Source: an uncultured Clostridia bacterium (GTDB lineage: Bacteria; Bacillota; Clostridia; Oscillospirales; Oscillospiraceae). Taken from it: a stretch of 7,311 nucleotides of DNA. The translations under genes were made by a program, and so were the position numbers. Shown here piece after piece: positions 1 to 4,972 of the stretch. Position 1 is the stretch's first letter; the number at the start of each line of letters is the position of its first letter. The stretch lies in the NCBI GenBank assembly GCA_946011705.1, contig CAMGCA010000092.1, positions 1 through 7,311 on the forward strand, given 5' to 3'. Below the pieces are notes generated by a model that was not told where the DNA came from, made no database searches, and saw only the letters and a list, made by a program, of their open reading frames with translations.

Positions 1-148
1 CGGCGCGGTGGTCTGCGTATTCTGCGATCTGATTGCGCGGACGGTGTTTGCGCCGACAGAACTGGCTATCGGCACGGTGACATCAATTTTCGGCGCGCCT
101 GTTGTAATTTACATGATGGTCAAACGCCGCCAGAATCAGGAGGTGTGA
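1..148 (+). CDS. FecCD-family ABC importer permease, C-terminal fragment
   Basis: Only the last 48 codons are in the window; the reading frame starts at base 2 and ends with TGA at 146-148, and the gene begins upstream. The visible protein contains the family's conserved end: a D-L-(I/L)-A-R-T segment, then F-A-P-T-E-L-A-I-G-T-V-T, then a hydrophobic stretch with F-G-A-P and a basic tail (VKRRQNQEV). In FecCD/BtuC-type permeases this block is the last cytoplasmic helix and final membrane helix of the 10-TM subunit that imports iron-siderophores, heme or cobalamin. The next gene is the matching ATPase, whose Shine-Dalgarno lies inside the last codons of this gene, so the two are translated from one mRNA. 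The substrate cannot be decided from this fragment. Confidence 0.92.
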   Translation, partial: GAVVCVFCDLIARTVFAPTELAIGTVTSIFGAPVVIYMMVKRRQNQEV

Positions 149-149
149 C

Positions 150-1259
150 ATGGATCCCTATTTCAAAACCGAGGACATGGCGGTGGGCTATGACGGGCAT
201 ATCCTGATTCACGACATCAATATTCTCCTGGAAAAGGGGAAAATCCTCACCCTCATCGGCCCCAACGGCGCGGGAAAATCCACCATCCTCAAGTCCATCA
301 CCCGTCATCTGGAAACCATTTCCGGGAAGGTGTTCGTCGGCGGACAGAGCTTACAGCAGTGGCAGCCCAGGGAGCTGGCAAAGCAGGTGGCTGTGGTGCT
401 CACTGACCGCATCCGCCCGGAGCTGACCACCTGCGCCGAGGTCGTCGCCATGGGCCGCTATCCCTATACGAACCTCTTTGGACGCCTGACCGAACAGGAT
501 AAAGCGTCAGTTCAGGAGGCGCTGGAGCGTGTGCACGCCCTGGATCTTGCGGGGCGGGATTTTGCCACCTTATCCGACGGGCAGAGGCAGCGGATTCTGC
601 TGGCCCGGGCACTGTGCCAGGAGCCGGAGGTCATTGTACTGGATGAGCCGACGGCCTACCTGGATATCCGCTATAAAATTGAGCTTTTGGACATCCTTCG
701 GGAAATGGCCTTGCAAAAGCAGCTTACTGTGATTCTGTCCCTGCATGAAATCGACCTTGCCATGAAGATTTCGGACTATCTGCTGTGCGTAAAGGGGGAA
801 ACAATCGCAAGCTTTGGGACACCGGAGGAGGTGCTGCAAAACCACGTCATAGAACAGCTTTACGGCATGGAAGCCGGCAGCTATAATCTGCTGTTCGGCA
901 GCGTGGAGCTGCCGAAGCCGGAAGGCGAGCCAAAGGTTTTTGTGATTGCCGGATCGGGCTGCGGCATCCCGGTATACCGGGCGCTGCAAAAAAAGGGGAT
1001 TCCCTTTGCTACGGGCATTCTGTTTGAAAATGACGTGGATTTTCAGGTGGCCCGGGCGCTGAGCAGCTGTGTGGTTTCGACCTCCGCGTTTGAGGAAATC
1101 ACCGATGAACAGTATCGGAAGGCGGCAAAGCTGGTGCTGCAATGCCAGGCTATCATAGACGCGGGGACTCCCATTGGAGCAGGGAACCTGAAAAACCGGC
1201 AGCTGCTCCAGCTGGCCAGGAAAAAGGAAATACCCATCCATTCTGTAGCTACAACCTAA
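150..1259 (+). CDS. FecE/BtuD-like ABC transporter ATPase with extra C-terminal domain
   Basis: This is a 369-residue ATPase energising the FecCD-type importer encoded just upstream, so it probably drives iron-siderophore, heme or corrinoid uptake at the inner face of the membrane. Walker A is GPNGAGKST at residues 37-45, the ABC signature is LSDGQRQR at 141-148 (Asp replaces the usual Gly in LSGGQ), Walker B is VIVLDEP at 161-167 with catalytic Glu166, and the H-loop His is 199. The start ATG at 150 has AGGAGG at 138-143, six bases upstream and overlapping the end of the permease gene, so translation is probably coupled. FecE-type ATPases are usually about 250-270 residues. Here residues 262-369 add a compact alpha/beta-looking domain beginning KVFVIAGSGCG and containing TPIGAGNLKNRQLL. 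I do not recognise its fold with certainty; it could sense a ligand or nucleotide. The ABC part is certain, the substrate and tail role are not. Confidence 0.95.
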   Translation: MDPYFKTEDMAVGYDGHILIHDINILLEKGKILTLIGPNGAGKSTILKSITRHLETISGKVFVGGQSLQQWQPRELAKQVAVVLTDRIRPELTTCAEVVAMGRYPYTNLFGRLTEQDKASVQEALERVHALDLAGRDFATLSDGQRQRILLARALCQEPEVIVLDEPTAYLDIRYKIELLDILREMALQKQLTVILSLHEIDLAMKISDYLLCVKGETIASFGTPEEVLQNHVIEQLYGMEAGSYNLLFGSVELPKPEGEPKVFVIAGSGCGIPVYRALQKKGIPFATGILFENDVDFQVARALSSCVVSTSAFEEITDEQYRKAAKLVLQCQAIIDAGTPIGAGNLKNRQLLQLARKKEIPIHSVATT

Positions 1260-1273
1260 GAGTCGCTGATCTA

Positions 1274-1436
1274 GGGCAACACCGCATAATGGGGCAAGGA
1301 GATTCGGCCAGTGTTTTGACCCGAGCGAAAGTATGGAAAATGCGGGAATACTGGATGTATTTCCCATTTTTCATACTGCACGATTGGGGCAAAAGATCCG
1401 CCGAAGCCCGCAGCTCCCACCTAAGCGGTGTTGCCT
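1274..1436. mobile_element. Fold-back MITE-like element, 163 bp, flanked by TA
   Basis: Terminal inverted repeats ggcaacaccgc (1275-1285) and gcggtgttgcc (1425-1435) are perfect over 11 bp and pair imperfectly one base further out. The inside continues the palindrome: ttcggc (1303-1308) with gccgaa (1400-1405), ttttg (1314-1318) with caaaa (1390-1394), and a long inner stem of 1330-1351 with 1357-1377, leaving a loop of about five bases. Both ends are flanked by TA (1272-1273 and 1437-1438), which fits a TA target duplication as made by IS630/Tc1-type and some IS5-type transposases. It encodes nothing evident, so it would be a non-autonomous element moved by a transposase elsewhere. A structured RNA could look similar. 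The palindrome is directly visible; mobility is inferred. Confidence 0.7.
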
Positions 1437-1557
1437 TAATTTCACATTTTGAACATGTCGAAGCAAGTATCGTAAAATATCGCAAAATACAGTGTAGATT
1501 TGATGCCCTGCAAGGATGGTTTCTTTGAACCCAGAAATCGAACGATTTCTTCTGAAA

Positions 1558-1644
1558 TTATCGCTTGCATAACAAACAGCTTCGTGGTAGAATTATTTCA
1601 TAGGATGATTGCAACATGGTTTGTTCCGTAACATTTGCAATCAT
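1558..1644 (-). CDS. Possible 28-residue small ORF with strong SD
   Basis: On the - strand an ATG at 1644-1642 is preceded by GGGGGTG, a good Shine-Dalgarno at suitable spacing, and opens a 28-codon frame ending TAA at 1560-1558. The peptide begins MIANVTEQTMLQ and ends with two Cys and a basic K-R; it has no membrane helix. I do not recognise it. It could be the start of a decayed transposase or phage gene, or a genuine small peptide. The opposite strand carries a sigma-A-like promoter inside the frame (1565-1593) reading toward the start codon, so an antisense RNA is possible. Confidence is low because the frame is short and the surrounding DNA is degraded. Confidence 0.25.
   Translation of the reverse strand: MIANVTEQTMLQSSYEIILPRSCLLCKR
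1565..1593 (+). promoter_or_regulatory. Candidate sigma-A promoter for a short transcript
   Basis: TTGCAT (1565-1570), a 17-bp spacer and TAGAAT (1588-1593) form a reasonable promoter on the + strand. A start near 1600 would transcribe the dyad atgattgcaa (1605-1614)/ttgcaatcat (1635-1644), then ctatca/tgatag (1647-1663) followed by ATTTTT, a weak terminator. The product would be an RNA of about 65-70 nt, antisense to the small ORF. This is inferred from sequence only and is in an AT-rich stretch where chance matches are common. Confidence 0.3.
1605..1644. repeat. Perfect 10-bp inverted repeat
   Basis: atgattgcaa at 1605-1614 is the exact reverse complement of ttgcaatcat at 1635-1644, with a 20-base loop. 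It covers the start codon of the possible - strand small ORF, so pairing could hide or expose that start. A smaller hairpin ctatca/tgatag at 1647-1663 follows and covers its Shine-Dalgarno. Confidence 0.6.
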
Positions 1645-1722
1645 TGCTATCACCCCCTGATAGATTTTTGACAGCAGAAAGTCTGATACCCTATGGGATA
1701 TGGATATCTGAAATCAAATGAA

Positions 1723-1778
1723 GCCAAATAAAGTCAAATCTCCTATACAAAACCGTTTAGATTGACTTTTATTTTGGC
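1723..1778. repeat. AT-rich imperfect inverted repeat
   Basis: gccaaataaagtcaaatct (1723-1741) pairs with the reverse complement of agattgacttttattttggc (1759-1778), with three one-base gaps and a 17-base loop. It is not followed by a T-run, so it does not look like a terminator. It may be a protein-binding dyad or an element remnant. Confidence 0.5.
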
Positions 1779-1848
1779 GAGTGGGAATAATCCAAAATGT
1801 GAAAAAGCCGGGTCTTGACCCGGGAAAGTAGCCTTTTCCACGATTTGT

Positions 1849-1870
1849 GGCAACGTTTTGGCAACATTTT
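1849..1870 (+). repeat. Tandem 11-mer, possible recombinase or att-type site
   Basis: ggcaacgtttt (1849-1859) is immediately followed by ggcaacatttt (1860-1870), differing at one base. It sits between a GC hairpin (1808-1823) and a strong terminator (1883-1921), next to broken genes. Short direct repeats in such a place resemble the arm sites near integrase attachment sites, but no integrase gene is present here, so this is only a suggestion. Confidence 0.3.
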
Positions 1871-1882
1871 TCATTATTCATA

Positions 1883-1921
1883 AGAGCTAACTGATTTTGA
1901 TTAAGTCAGTTAGCTCTTTTT
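1883..1921 (+). terminator. Strong rho-independent terminator
   Basis: agagctaactga (1883-1894) and tcagttagctct (1906-1917) form a perfect 12-bp stem with an 11-base loop, followed by TTTT to 1921. Orientation is + because only that side has the U-tract. The nearest intact + gene upstream is the ABC ATPase more than 600 bp away, so it may have belonged to a gene that has been lost or to a mobile-element end. Confidence 0.85.
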
Positions 1922-1925
1922 GCAT

Positions 1926-2030
1926 TTATAGTATGTTACCCACGAATTCGCCAATCAAGGCACCGAGGAACATTGACACAATAGTCCAGATGAGTTGAAT
2001 CCACCAAGTATCTTTACAGTAATTCAATAC
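1926..2030 (-). pseudogene. Fragment encoding a hydrophobic C-terminal tail
   Basis: The - strand reads an uninterrupted tail from about 2030 to TAA at 1928-1926 that looks like a single membrane helix: DTWWIQLIWTIVSMFLGALI then GEFVGNIL. The frame stays open upstream but there runs antisense to another fragment and has no ATG with a Shine-Dalgarno near the hydrophobic part; a TTG near 2029 has no convincing SD. It is therefore best treated as the broken end of a small membrane protein, cut near the inverted repeat at 2011-2082. I do not recognise the family, and it could be chance. Confidence 0.3.
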
Positions 2031-2082
2031 CCTGAATGCCGATCTCCGCCGACTTGCGCAGCAGGGTAGGGTACTGTAAAGA
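2011..2082. repeat. Perfect 11-bp inverted repeat around a 50-bp segment
   Basis: tctttacagta (2011-2021) and tactgtaaaga (2072-2082) are exact reverse complements. Reading frames on both sides break here: the hydrophobic tail on the - strand and the 'KALKAQVERMVD' frame on the + strand. That suggests a small insertion or the fused ends of an excised element. No target duplication is evident. Confidence 0.55.
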
Positions 2083-2249
2083 AGGCGTTGAAGGCGCAGG
2101 TGGAAAGAATGGTGGACAGAATCCCCCAAAGATACCCGTCGGTACACCTGCTCTATGAGGCATACGGTGATATCAAACGAATGTATGACGACCAAATCAA
2201 GGCTGATTTTGCAGAACTGTATCAGGCATCCCACGGAATTCCGTTACTT
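2070..2249 (+). pseudogene. Unidentified gene fragment, helical C-terminal part
   Basis: After a stop at 2067-2069 the + strand stays open for about 58 codons: VKKALKAQVERMVDRIPQRY, then PSVHLLYEAYGDIKRMYDDQ, then IKADFAELYQ, ending TAA at 2247-2249. The amphipathic, charged composition looks like real protein, and in a neighbouring frame just upstream (about 2035-2078) the codons NADLRRLAQQGRVL may be its earlier part after a frameshift. The last codons run over the remnant of a TAXI binding-protein gene that lies in another frame, so a junction near 2226 joins unrelated sequences. I cannot name the family. Confidence 0.35.
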
Positions 2250-2271
2250 TAAGGAAATCGGAGCGATTTAA
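2227..2271 (+). pseudogene. TAXI-type TRAP solute-binding protein, last codons only
   Basis: The frame starting at 2227 reads HPTEFRYFKEIGAI and stops at TAA 2269-2271, two bases before the ATG of the TRAP permease remnant. TAXI-family binding proteins typically end with a motif like H-P-G-A-x-(K/R)-Y-(Y/F)-K-E-x-G, and their genes usually lie directly upstream of the fused TRAP permease, which is exactly this arrangement. All of the protein upstream of the His is missing and replaced by unrelated sequence, so this is the stump of a deleted gene. The match is short, but the position strengthens it. Confidence 0.6.
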
Positions 2272-2273
2272 TT

Positions 2274-3043
2274 ATGTCTGATACTATCGAATTGACTGTA
2301 GATGACAAGATCGGAAGCTGATTTGCAAGGTAACATTCATCGTCATCAGTGCCGTTTACCTCTACACCGCAGGCTTCGGTTCCTTTTCCGAAATGCTTCA
2401 GCGGGCGCTGCTGATTACCGTTTGCGGTGTTACCACTTTCCTGGACAAGCCCTTTGTATTTAAGGGAAAGCGCAATGCTTTCACCAGAGTTCCGGACTGG
2501 ATCTGTGCCATCGGTTTTCTGAGCACCGGAGTCTATATTCTGGTCATTTGGAACTCCCGTGTGGAAATGACATCGGATATTCCTCAGATGGACGTGATCA
2601 TGGGCACCCTGATGATTGCCCTGCTGCTGGTGGCAACCTTCAAAACCACCGGCTGGCCTCTGGTTATTACCTGCGGTGTATTCCTGCTGTACGCGAGCAA
2701 ACTTGTAGGCCCCAACCTGCCCGGTATTCTGGCCCACAGAGGCTACAACTGGCTGCGGATCGTCAAGGAGATGTACGTTTCCACGCTGAGCATTTTTGGC
2801 GTCCCCGCGGGTATTGCCGCCACCTACATTGTCTGCTTTGTCATCTTCGGCTGCTTCCTGGAGCAGTTCGGCGCGGGTCAGTGGTTTGTTGACGTGGCCT
2901 TTGCCGGAACCGGCCGGTTCCGCGGCGGTCCTGCCAAGACAGCCATCGCGCCCTCCGCCCTGATGGTCATCTCCGGCGGTAATATCTATGTGGCAGCTGT
3001 TCTCACCGCCATTATCACCATCATTCTGGGCTGCGGAATGTTC
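2274..3043 (+). pseudogene. TAXI-type TRAP transporter fused permease, frameshifted, internally deleted, truncated
   Basis: This is the wreck of the large fused (4TM/12TM) membrane subunit of a TAXI-type TRAP importer, which normally has about 600-700 residues. ATG at 2274 starts MSDTIELTVDDKIG and hits TGA at 2319-2321. The protein resumes in another frame from about 2318 with TFIVISAVYLYTAGFGSFSE and stays open. Family landmarks are F-G-x-F-L-E-Q-F-G-A-G, then R-F-R-G-G-P-A-K and PSALM at about 2951-2965. There it jumps directly to ISGGNIYVAAVLTAIITIIL GCGM, a block normally found roughly 200 residues later and followed by PTTA. So an internal segment is missing near 2963-2975. Homology stops after GCGM (about 3040), where the sequence joins the start of the gene behind the T-box on the other strand. 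No functional protein is expected. Confidence 0.85.
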
Positions 3044-3054
3044 TGGGTTGTCAT
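2986..3054 (-). pseudogene. Truncated start of the T-box-controlled gene (22-codon ORF)
   Basis: ATG at 3054-3052 has a strong Shine-Dalgarno (GAAAGGAGA, 3070-3062), eight bases away, immediately after the T-box terminator, so this is the intended start of the regulated gene. Only about five codons (MTTQN) precede the point near 3040 where the sequence becomes the antisense strand of the broken TRAP permease. Translation then continues by chance for 17 codons to TAG at 2988-2986. The missing gene was presumably for tryptophan synthesis, uptake or charging, because the leader specifies Trp; its identity cannot be read from five codons. A deliberately short regulatory peptide is the alternative, but the clean join to permease sequence makes truncation more likely. 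Confidence 0.7.
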
Positions 3055-3362
3055 AGTGGGTTCTCCTTTCTGTGTTGGCGGGACAGAAAAAATCCTGTCC
3101 CAAAGCAAATTCCTTGCTGGGACAGGATGGAAAATCCTGCGGTGCCACCCGGCTTGACGCATAAACTGCGCCCACTTTGCGCGTACCAACATACGCTGAC
3201 CTTTGATAACGGAGCGCCCCGCTCCGGCGCGCATACTCAGGGGATCCCCCTTTCTGGTTGCCCTCGGAAGTCCATTGGGCCGATCCTTTTCTGCCGCGAT
3301 TACAGCACCCGCGGCTCTCTGGGAGAAAAGATGGACGGCTTACTCACTCTTCCTCAACGGTT
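3055..3362 (-). ncRNA. T-box riboswitch, tryptophan-specific (orphan)
   Basis: On the - strand this is a complete T-box leader of about 308 nt. Stem I has lower stem GGAAG (3353-3349)/CTTCC (3270-3266), the AGTA element (3344-3341), GCCG/CGGC above the specifier loop, the AGAGAG motif (3320-3315), and a distal loop segment GGGTGCTGTAATCGCGG. The specifier triplet is TGG (3274-3272), followed by the usual A and then the closing stem, so the codon is Trp. The T-box sequence AAGCCGGGTGGCACCGC lies at 3155-3139. Its bulge is UGGC (3147-3144), which would pair with a GCCA tRNA end, agreeing with the G discriminator of bacterial tRNA-Trp. Intermediate hairpins are at 3211-3225 and 3181-3196. Uncharged tRNA-Trp would favour the antiterminator. 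No intact gene follows. Confidence 0.95.
3087..3126 (-). terminator. T-box regulated terminator
   Basis: On the - strand CCTGTCCCAGCAA (3126-3114) pairs with TTGCTTTGGGACAGG (3108-3094), with a five-base loop, followed by TTTTTT (3092-3087). The 5' arm CCTGTCCC is also needed by the antiterminator: CAGGAT/ATCCTG plus GGG/CCC around the UGGC bulge (about 3150-3119). The two structures therefore exclude each other, the standard T-box switch. Confidence 0.93.
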
Positions 3363-3368
3363 TATCGC

Positions 3369-3397
3369 AGTATAGCGTTAAAGCAGGCGTTTGTCAA
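3369..3397 (-). promoter_or_regulatory. Sigma-A promoter of the T-box leader
   Basis: On the - strand TTGACA (3397-3392), exactly 17 bases, then TATACT (3374-3369): a consensus -35 and a -10 with one mismatch. Transcription would start near 3362, just before Stem I of the T-box. The promoter is intact, so the leader is probably still transcribed although its gene is lost. Confidence 0.9.
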
Positions 3398-3490
3398 GCG
3401 TGCGTTTGCATTTTTCTCAAAAAGATTTATAGATATGACCATACACCAAACTGATATCGCCGGGTTGCCGTTTTGTTCCGTCTCCGTGTC

Positions 3491-3542
3491 CAGACCAACA
3501 GCAATGGAGATTCTGCCGGTTTAGACGAATCTCCACGGTCTG
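3491..3542. repeat. Two-step inverted repeat between T-box promoter and glycosyltransferase
   Basis: cagacc (3491-3496)/ggtctg (3537-3542) form an outer stem around tggagattc (3505-3513)/gaatctcca (3527-3535), with a 13-base loop. The region 3398-3638 otherwise shows no recognisable gene. The hairpin has no T-tract on either side. It may be an element remnant or an RNA structure. Confidence 0.45.
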
Positions 3543-3638
3543 TCCGGCGTGGATCGGTCGGCGGAAGGTTACGTTTCAGCGGAGGCTGTCATAACCTTTC
3601 CTTTCACAAAGCCAAGACCACGATACCGGAGACAGCAA

Positions 3639-3663
3639 ACGGCGGGGCTCTCCGCCCCGCCGT
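3639..3663 (-). terminator. GC-rich terminator of the glycosyltransferase gene
   Basis: acggcggggc (3639-3648) and gccccgccgt (3654-3663) are a perfect 10-bp stem with a five-base loop, six bases beyond the stop codon of the - strand glycosyltransferase. On the - strand the stem is followed by TTTGCTGT, a poor U-tract, so termination may lean on stem strength. Confidence 0.75.
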
Positions 3664-3669
3664 ACAGAA

Positions 3670-4836
3670 TTACAGCACTGATTCGTAGATGTTCTCGATG
3701 GCATCGCCAAAGTTCTTTTTGTCAAAAGCAGCAGCGATTTCCTCGCTGCGTTTGGAAGCGTCCTCCCGCCACTTGGGGTCGTGCATCACATGGTCGATGG
3801 CGTCCAGGAATTCCTCCGCGCTGGTAAACTCGTAGCCGTTCTGGCCCTCCTCCAGCACCTCGTCCAGGCACTCGTCCTGCCGACACAGCAGGGGCAGGCC
3901 ATTGGCCGCGGCCTCGATGTAGGTCAAGCCCTGTGTTTCACTGGTGGACGCGCTGACGAATACATCCCCCAACTGGTAGTAATTCTGCACCTCGGAAGGC
4001 TCCACCATGCCGGTGAAAATCACATAGTCCTCCACGCCCAGTTTTTTCGCCTGCTTCTCCAGGTCCTCTCTGGCGGGGCCGTCACCCACAATCAGGAACT
4101 TCAGCTTGTCGTTCTCCTGCCGGGCCTCGGCAAAAAGCGTAATCAGCTCGCCCAGATTTTTTTCGCCGCCAAGACGGCCAAGATTCAGCAGCACCTGATC
4201 ATCGTCGGCAATGCCCAGAGCCCGGCGGCGCTTCATCCGCTCCTCGTGGGGCAGCCGCTGATGGTGCTGCTCCAGGGAAATCCCGCTGGGCACCACATTG
4301 ATAGGCACCCGCAGGCCATAGCCCTGCAGGGCGTCCTCCACCTTCTGGGTGGGGGCTACCAGGGTTTTCACATGGCGCAGCCGCTGGCGGGACAGCACCT
4401 TGGCAAGTAAATCGCCCAGTCGCTTGCTGGGGATAAAGTAAGAGGTCAGGTACTGCTCATACAGGGTGTGGTAGGTGTGCACCAAGGGTGCGCCGGTAAT
4501 TCTCGAAATTCTCGCCGCGAACTGGAAGCTGAAAAACTCGCACTGGCTGTGGACAATGTCCGGCTTCCAGTCGATGATTTCCTGGATCAGCTTGTTACGG
4601 TAGGAGGTGGGCATCCGAAGATCCGGATACACCGCCCCCAGGGGTACGGAACGGATATAGTACACCGCTCCCTCCTTGTGGGAATGGAGGGATTCGGAAA
4701 TTGTCAGAATGCGAACGTCATGCCCCTTGGCAGTGAGTTCGTCAAACAGATTCTGCACACTGGTGACAACGCCGTTGGTGTTGGTGGTGTACAGATCCGT
4801 GGTAATGAGTATTTTCAGCTTCTCCTGCTGTGCCAT
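3670..4836 (-). CDS. GT4-family glycosyltransferase, diacylglycerol glucosyltransferase type
   Basis: The 388-residue protein is a GT-B fold retaining glycosyltransferase of family GT4. The N-terminal domain shows TNTNGVVTSVQNL (about 18-30), as in Firmicutes 1,2-diacylglycerol 3-alpha-glucosyltransferases (LafA/MGS-like), followed by IVHSQCEFF (94-102) and HTYHTLYEQYL (120-130). The C-terminal nucleotide-sugar domain has NLGRLGGEKNLGE with Arg221 and Lys226, FLIVGDGP (247-254), and the EX7E motif Glu300...Glu308 in SETQGLTYIE. Such enzymes add glucose (UDP-glucose donor) to membrane diacylglycerol, giving glycolipids and lipoteichoic-acid anchors at the inner leaflet; other lipid acceptors are possible. 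ATG at 4836 has GGGAGG (4848-4843) six bases upstream. It is divergent from the carboxypeptidase and monocistronic by its own terminator. The family is certain; the acceptor is inferred. Confidence 0.93.
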   Translation of the reverse strand: MAQQEKLKILITTDLYTTNTNGVVTSVQNLFDELTAKGHDVRILTISESLHSHKEGAVYYIRSVPLGAVYPDLRMPTSYRNKLIQEIIDWKPDIVHSQCEFFSFQFAARISRITGAPLVHTYHTLYEQYLTSYFIPSKRLGDLLAKVLSRQRLRHVKTLVAPTQKVEDALQGYGLRVPINVVPSGISLEQHHQRLPHEERMKRRRALGIADDDQVLLNLGRLGGEKNLGELITLFAEARQENDKLKFLIVGDGPAREDLEKQAKKLGVEDYVIFTGMVEPSEVQNYYQLGDVFVSASTSETQGLTYIEAAANGLPLLCRQDECLDEVLEEGQNGYEFTSAEEFLDAIDHVMHDPKWREDASKRSEEIAAAFDKKNFGDAIENIYESVL

Positions 4837-4868
4837 AGTAATCCTCCCGATTCATTCTCTACGGCCCT

Positions 4869-4894
4869 ATTATAGCAGATTTTTCCGAAAAATC
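4869..4894 (-). promoter_or_regulatory. Extended -10 promoter with a dyad upstream, for the glycosyltransferase
   Basis: On the - strand TGC-TATAAT (TATAAT at 4874-4869) is a perfect extended -10; the -35 region is weak. Directly upstream, in the spacer, lies the dyad gattttt-ccg-aaaaatc (4878-4894, + strand), a plausible operator. The 5' untranslated region would be about 25 bases. Confidence 0.7.
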
Positions 4895-4943
4895 CACTAT
4901 CTCTTTCTTAAGAATTGTTTTCATTTTCGAGACGCCCGCCGCC

Positions 4944-4972
4944 TTGCATTTGGTGTCGAACCGTGGTAAAAT
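4944..4972 (+). promoter_or_regulatory. Sigma-A promoter for the carboxypeptidase gene
   Basis: TTGCAT (4944-4949), 17 bases, TAAAAT (4967-4972), giving a start near 4979 and a leader of about 22 bases before ATG 5001. It shows that an in-frame TTG at 4944 is promoter sequence rather than a start codon. Confidence 0.8.

Larger units (their letters stand above)
1260..1925. other. Gene-poor scar region with several inverted repeats
   Basis: No conserved protein is evident between the ATPase stop and the terminator region. From left to right the stretch holds a fold-back MITE-like element (1274-1436), a perfect 8-bp hairpin agaaatcg/cgatttct (1533-1550), a possible small ORF on the - strand opposed by a + promoter (1558-1663), an AT-rich hairpin (1723-1778), a GC hairpin ccgggt/acccgg (1808-1823), a tandem 11-mer (1849-1870) and a rho-independent terminator (1883-1921). 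The composition is much more AT-rich than the flanking genes. This density of palindromes beside broken genes suggests accumulated mobile-element debris. There is no obvious terminator immediately after the ATPase gene. Confidence 0.6.

Noticed and set aside
570..1367. Open frame on the - strand opposite the ABC ATPase
   Set aside because: Antisense to a gene with complete Walker and signature motifs; no Shine-Dalgarno or family motif.
1260..1560. tRNA or riboswitch in the region after the ABC ATPase
   Set aside because: The palindromes do not fold as a cloverleaf and no known riboswitch core motif is recognisable; the terminal inverted repeats with TA flanks fit a MITE better.
2249..3175. 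Long open frame on the - strand (about 308 codons)
   Set aside because: It runs antisense to the TRAP permease remnant and across the T-box leader and its terminator; its composition (Gly/Gln/Asp/Asn-rich without motifs) is typical of a shadow frame.
3127..3524. Several overlapping + strand frames across 3127-3524
   Set aside because: They lie opposite the T-box leader and its promoter; the RNA features explain the sequence and the peptides have no motifs.
3781..4410. Open frame on the + strand inside the glycosyltransferase gene
   Set aside because: Antisense to the GT4 catalytic domain and lacking any recognisable domain or start context.
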